DNA of 64,000 nt from DAITBA01 sp036824005 (GTDB taxonomy: Bacteria > Pseudomonadota > Gammaproteobacteria > Burkholderiales > Rhodocyclaceae), in NCBI GenBank assembly GCA_036824005.1, contig DAITBA010000001.1, positions 620,001-684,000 on the forward strand, given 5' to 3'. A program made the translations under genes and the position numbers. Under the pieces are notes generated by a model. It saw nothing but the letters and a program-made list of their open reading frames with translations, made no database searches and was not told the DNA's origin. This document shows, piece after piece, positions 62,504 through 64,000 of this stretch (positions are counted from its first letter, which is position 1; each line of letters starts with the position of its first letter).

Positions 62504-64000
62504 ATGGCAAACGGTCAGGCTGCTGTCATCGACATCGGAGGCGCGCATGCGTCGCCCGTCCGGGTGCTGAAGGCGGTCGCCGCCCTGCTGGTCCTTAACG
62601 CCCTGCTCAGCTTCGAGAACTGGTGGCCGACACCGGCGATCAAGCCGGACACGCGCCTTGCGCCGGATTTCATTCTGATCTGGTGCGTGCTGCTGCTTGT
62701 TGTCAGGGCCGGTGGCACGCCCGGACGGCGCATGCTTGCGACCCTGAGCGTAGCCTATTGGCTGCTGGTCGTCGGACGCTATGCCGACGTGAGCGTGCCG
62801 GCGCTGTTCGGGCGGCCGATCAATCTGTACTGGGACGGGCACCAGCTCCCGATGCTCGCGGCCGTGGTGGTGCGCAAGCTGCCGGTGTGGCAACCGCTCG
62901 CCCTTGCCTTAGGGCTGGCGCTGCTGCTGTGGCTACTCTACCGTCTGCTGCACGCGGCGATTACGATCGCTGCGCGCGATGCGGCGCCGTTGGCCCTGCG
63001 CTCGAAAGCCGCACTTGCTCTTACGGCCGTTGGCGTTGCACTGTCGGTGGCCAACTTGGCCGGCGTGCGGGCCACCTGGCCGGTGATCTCCAAACCAGTG
63101 CTACCGACCTATCTACGCCAAGCCGACCTGCTGCTCACGGCATTCTCGCCGGCCCGGTTGGAGGCGGCGCTGCCGCCGTCACCCGCCTTTGATTCCGACC
63201 TGGCGCGGCTCAAGGGTACGGATGTCCTGCTGATCTTCCTCGAATCCTACGGCGCGATGGTGTTCGACAACGCCGACGCGCATCGGCGCCTGGCCGCCCC
63301 CCGCGATTTGCTGGCTCGTGCCATCGAATCGAGCGGCCGCCAGGTGGTGTCGGCCAGGGTGCGCTCGCCCACGTTCGCCGGTGGCTCGGAGCTGGCGCAC
63401 CTGGGGCTGCTCGCCGGAATCGAATTGAATGATCCCTTCCGCCACGACCTGCTGCTGACGACGCGTCGTCCAACCTTGGTCAGCCTGTTCCGCCGGCGCG
63501 GCTATCACACGTTCGGGCTTTACCCGGCTCTGAGTTGGGAGTGGCCCGAGCGTTCGTTCTATGGATACGACACGTTCTATGACGGTCGCGAGCTGGGCTA
63601 CCAGGGCCCGCACTTCGGATACTGGTGGATTCCCGATCAGTTCGCCATTGCCCGCTTCGATCAGCTGCATCCACTGCGGCCCGGATCGCCGCCGCGGTTG
63701 TTGTTCTTTCCCACGATCACCAGCCATATTCCCTTCCGCCCGATTCCGCCCTATCAGCCGGACTGGGCGCGTATGCTCGAACCGACGCCTTACGACGAAG
63801 CGCCACTTGCGCGCTCGCTGGCGGACAAGCCGGACTGGTTGGATCTCTACCCGGCCTATCTGAAATCCATCGACTACACCTACACCTGGCTTGCCGGCTA
63901 TCTCGGCCAGCCGCGGTCGCGCGACTACCTGATGATCCTGATCGGCGACCATCAGCCGGCGAGTAGCGTCAGCGGGCCGGACGCCCCCTGGGACGTTCCG
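62504..64000 (+). CDS. Membrane sulfatase/phosphoglycerol-transferase-like protein (partial, cut by window end)
   Basis: At least 499 residues, open to the window end. About five N-terminal helices (VLKAVAALLVLNALLSF to TAVGVALSVANLAGV) anchor a periplasmic alkaline-phosphatase-fold domain. That domain has LLIFLESYGAMVF, the possible nucleophile region SPTFAGGSELAHLG and the metal-ligand segment ILIGDHQPASSV. Relatives transfer phosphoglycerol or phosphoethanolamine to surface glycans. The true end and exact role lie outside the window. The start ATG has a weak ribosome site and is 27 bases after the propeller gene. Confidence 0.85.
   Translation, partial: MANGQAAVIDIGGAHASPVRVLKAVAALLVLNALLSFENWWPTPAIKPDTRLAPDFILIWCVLLLVVRAGGTPGRRMLATLSVAYWLLVVGRYADVSVPALFGRPINLYWDGHQLPMLAAVVVRKLPVWQPLALALGLALLLWLLYRLLHAAITIAARDAAPLALRSKAALALTAVGVALSVANLAGVRATWPVISKPVLPTYLRQADLLLTAFSPARLEAALPPSPAFDSDLARLKGTDVLLIFLESYGAMVFDNADAHRRLAAPRDLLARAIESSGRQVVSARVRSPTFAGGSELAHLGLLAGIELNDPFRHDLLLTTRRPTLVSLFRRRGYHTFGLYPALSWEWPERSFYGYDTFYDGRELGYQGPHFGYWWIPDQFAIARFDQLHPLRPGSPPRLLFFPTITSHIPFRPIPPYQPDWARMLEPTPYDEAPLARSLADKPDWLDLYPAYLKSIDYTYTWLAGYLGQPRSRDYLMILIGDHQPASSVSGPDAPWDVP

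Overview
The window is a continuous piece of a GC-rich (roughly 65%) Gram-negative chromosome, almost certainly from a betaproteobacterium. Evidence for this is the gene order lptB-rpoN-hpf-ptsN-hprK, the argS-SPOR-dsbA-SDR operon, ribC-ribBX-ribH-nusB-thiL-pgpA-pncC-recA-recX, NodI/NodJ-like ABC genes next to cutA and dsbD, and a class I PhaC. The order or genus cannot be fixed from the sequence alone. No rRNA, tRNA, prophage, transposase or CRISPR array was seen. About 65 genes are supported, most of them chromosomal core genes.

Layout. 0-6 kb: an MBL-fold hydrolase and PHA synthase, closed by a strong hairpin, then an orphan PIN protein, a minus-strand pair (BtuF-like binding protein and a SET-domain protein), and a PAS-GGDEF cyclase. 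6-10 kb: the minus-strand operon argS-SPOR-dsbA-SDR. 10-18 kb: ubiB, a GcvR-like ACT protein, an SPFH protein, an HtrA-type protease, a VapBC module with a readable promoter and operator, an AmiD-like amidase, a small secreted protein and a DMT exporter. 18-31.4 kb: a catabolic block. It contains a small outer-membrane-type protein, minimal PutA, one polypeptide that joins arginase to ornithine aminotransferase, an ALDH7-type dehydrogenase, a Na+/solute symporter with a His-rich tail, and a four-gene polyamine-type ABC importer. Read together these convert arginine to ornithine, then glutamate semialdehyde, then glutamate, and import and oxidise related amines.

31.4-40.5 kb: a CidA/LrgA fragment coupled to a VanZ-like protein, a tandem-nitroreductase SagB-like protein coupled to a lipoprotein, then a ferredoxin-hydrolase-ABC operon, cutA, dsbD and a bactofilin. 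40.6-51.2 kb: riboflavin, thiamine and phospholipid genes, recA-recX, lptB, rpoN and the nitrogen-PTS genes. 51.2-55.8 kb: a PsiF-repeat protein, then a compact operon of two secreted proteins and a transmembrane Ser/Thr kinase. All three of the last set seem to carry related CsgG/FlgT-like periplasmic domains; this is the best candidate for an undescribed system. 55.8-64 kb: cfa, an adenylate cyclase-FHA protein, a pteridine-reductase-type SDR, a MidA-like methyltransferase, a thioesterase, a secreted beta-propeller protein, and a membrane sulfatase-like protein cut by the window end.

Four copies of a dispersed inverted-repeat element (arms built on CACCGCAGAGGACACAGAGG) lie between 16.6 and 33 kb, in or beside the catabolic block. 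One copy has become the start codon and signal-peptide region of the polyamine-binding protein gene.
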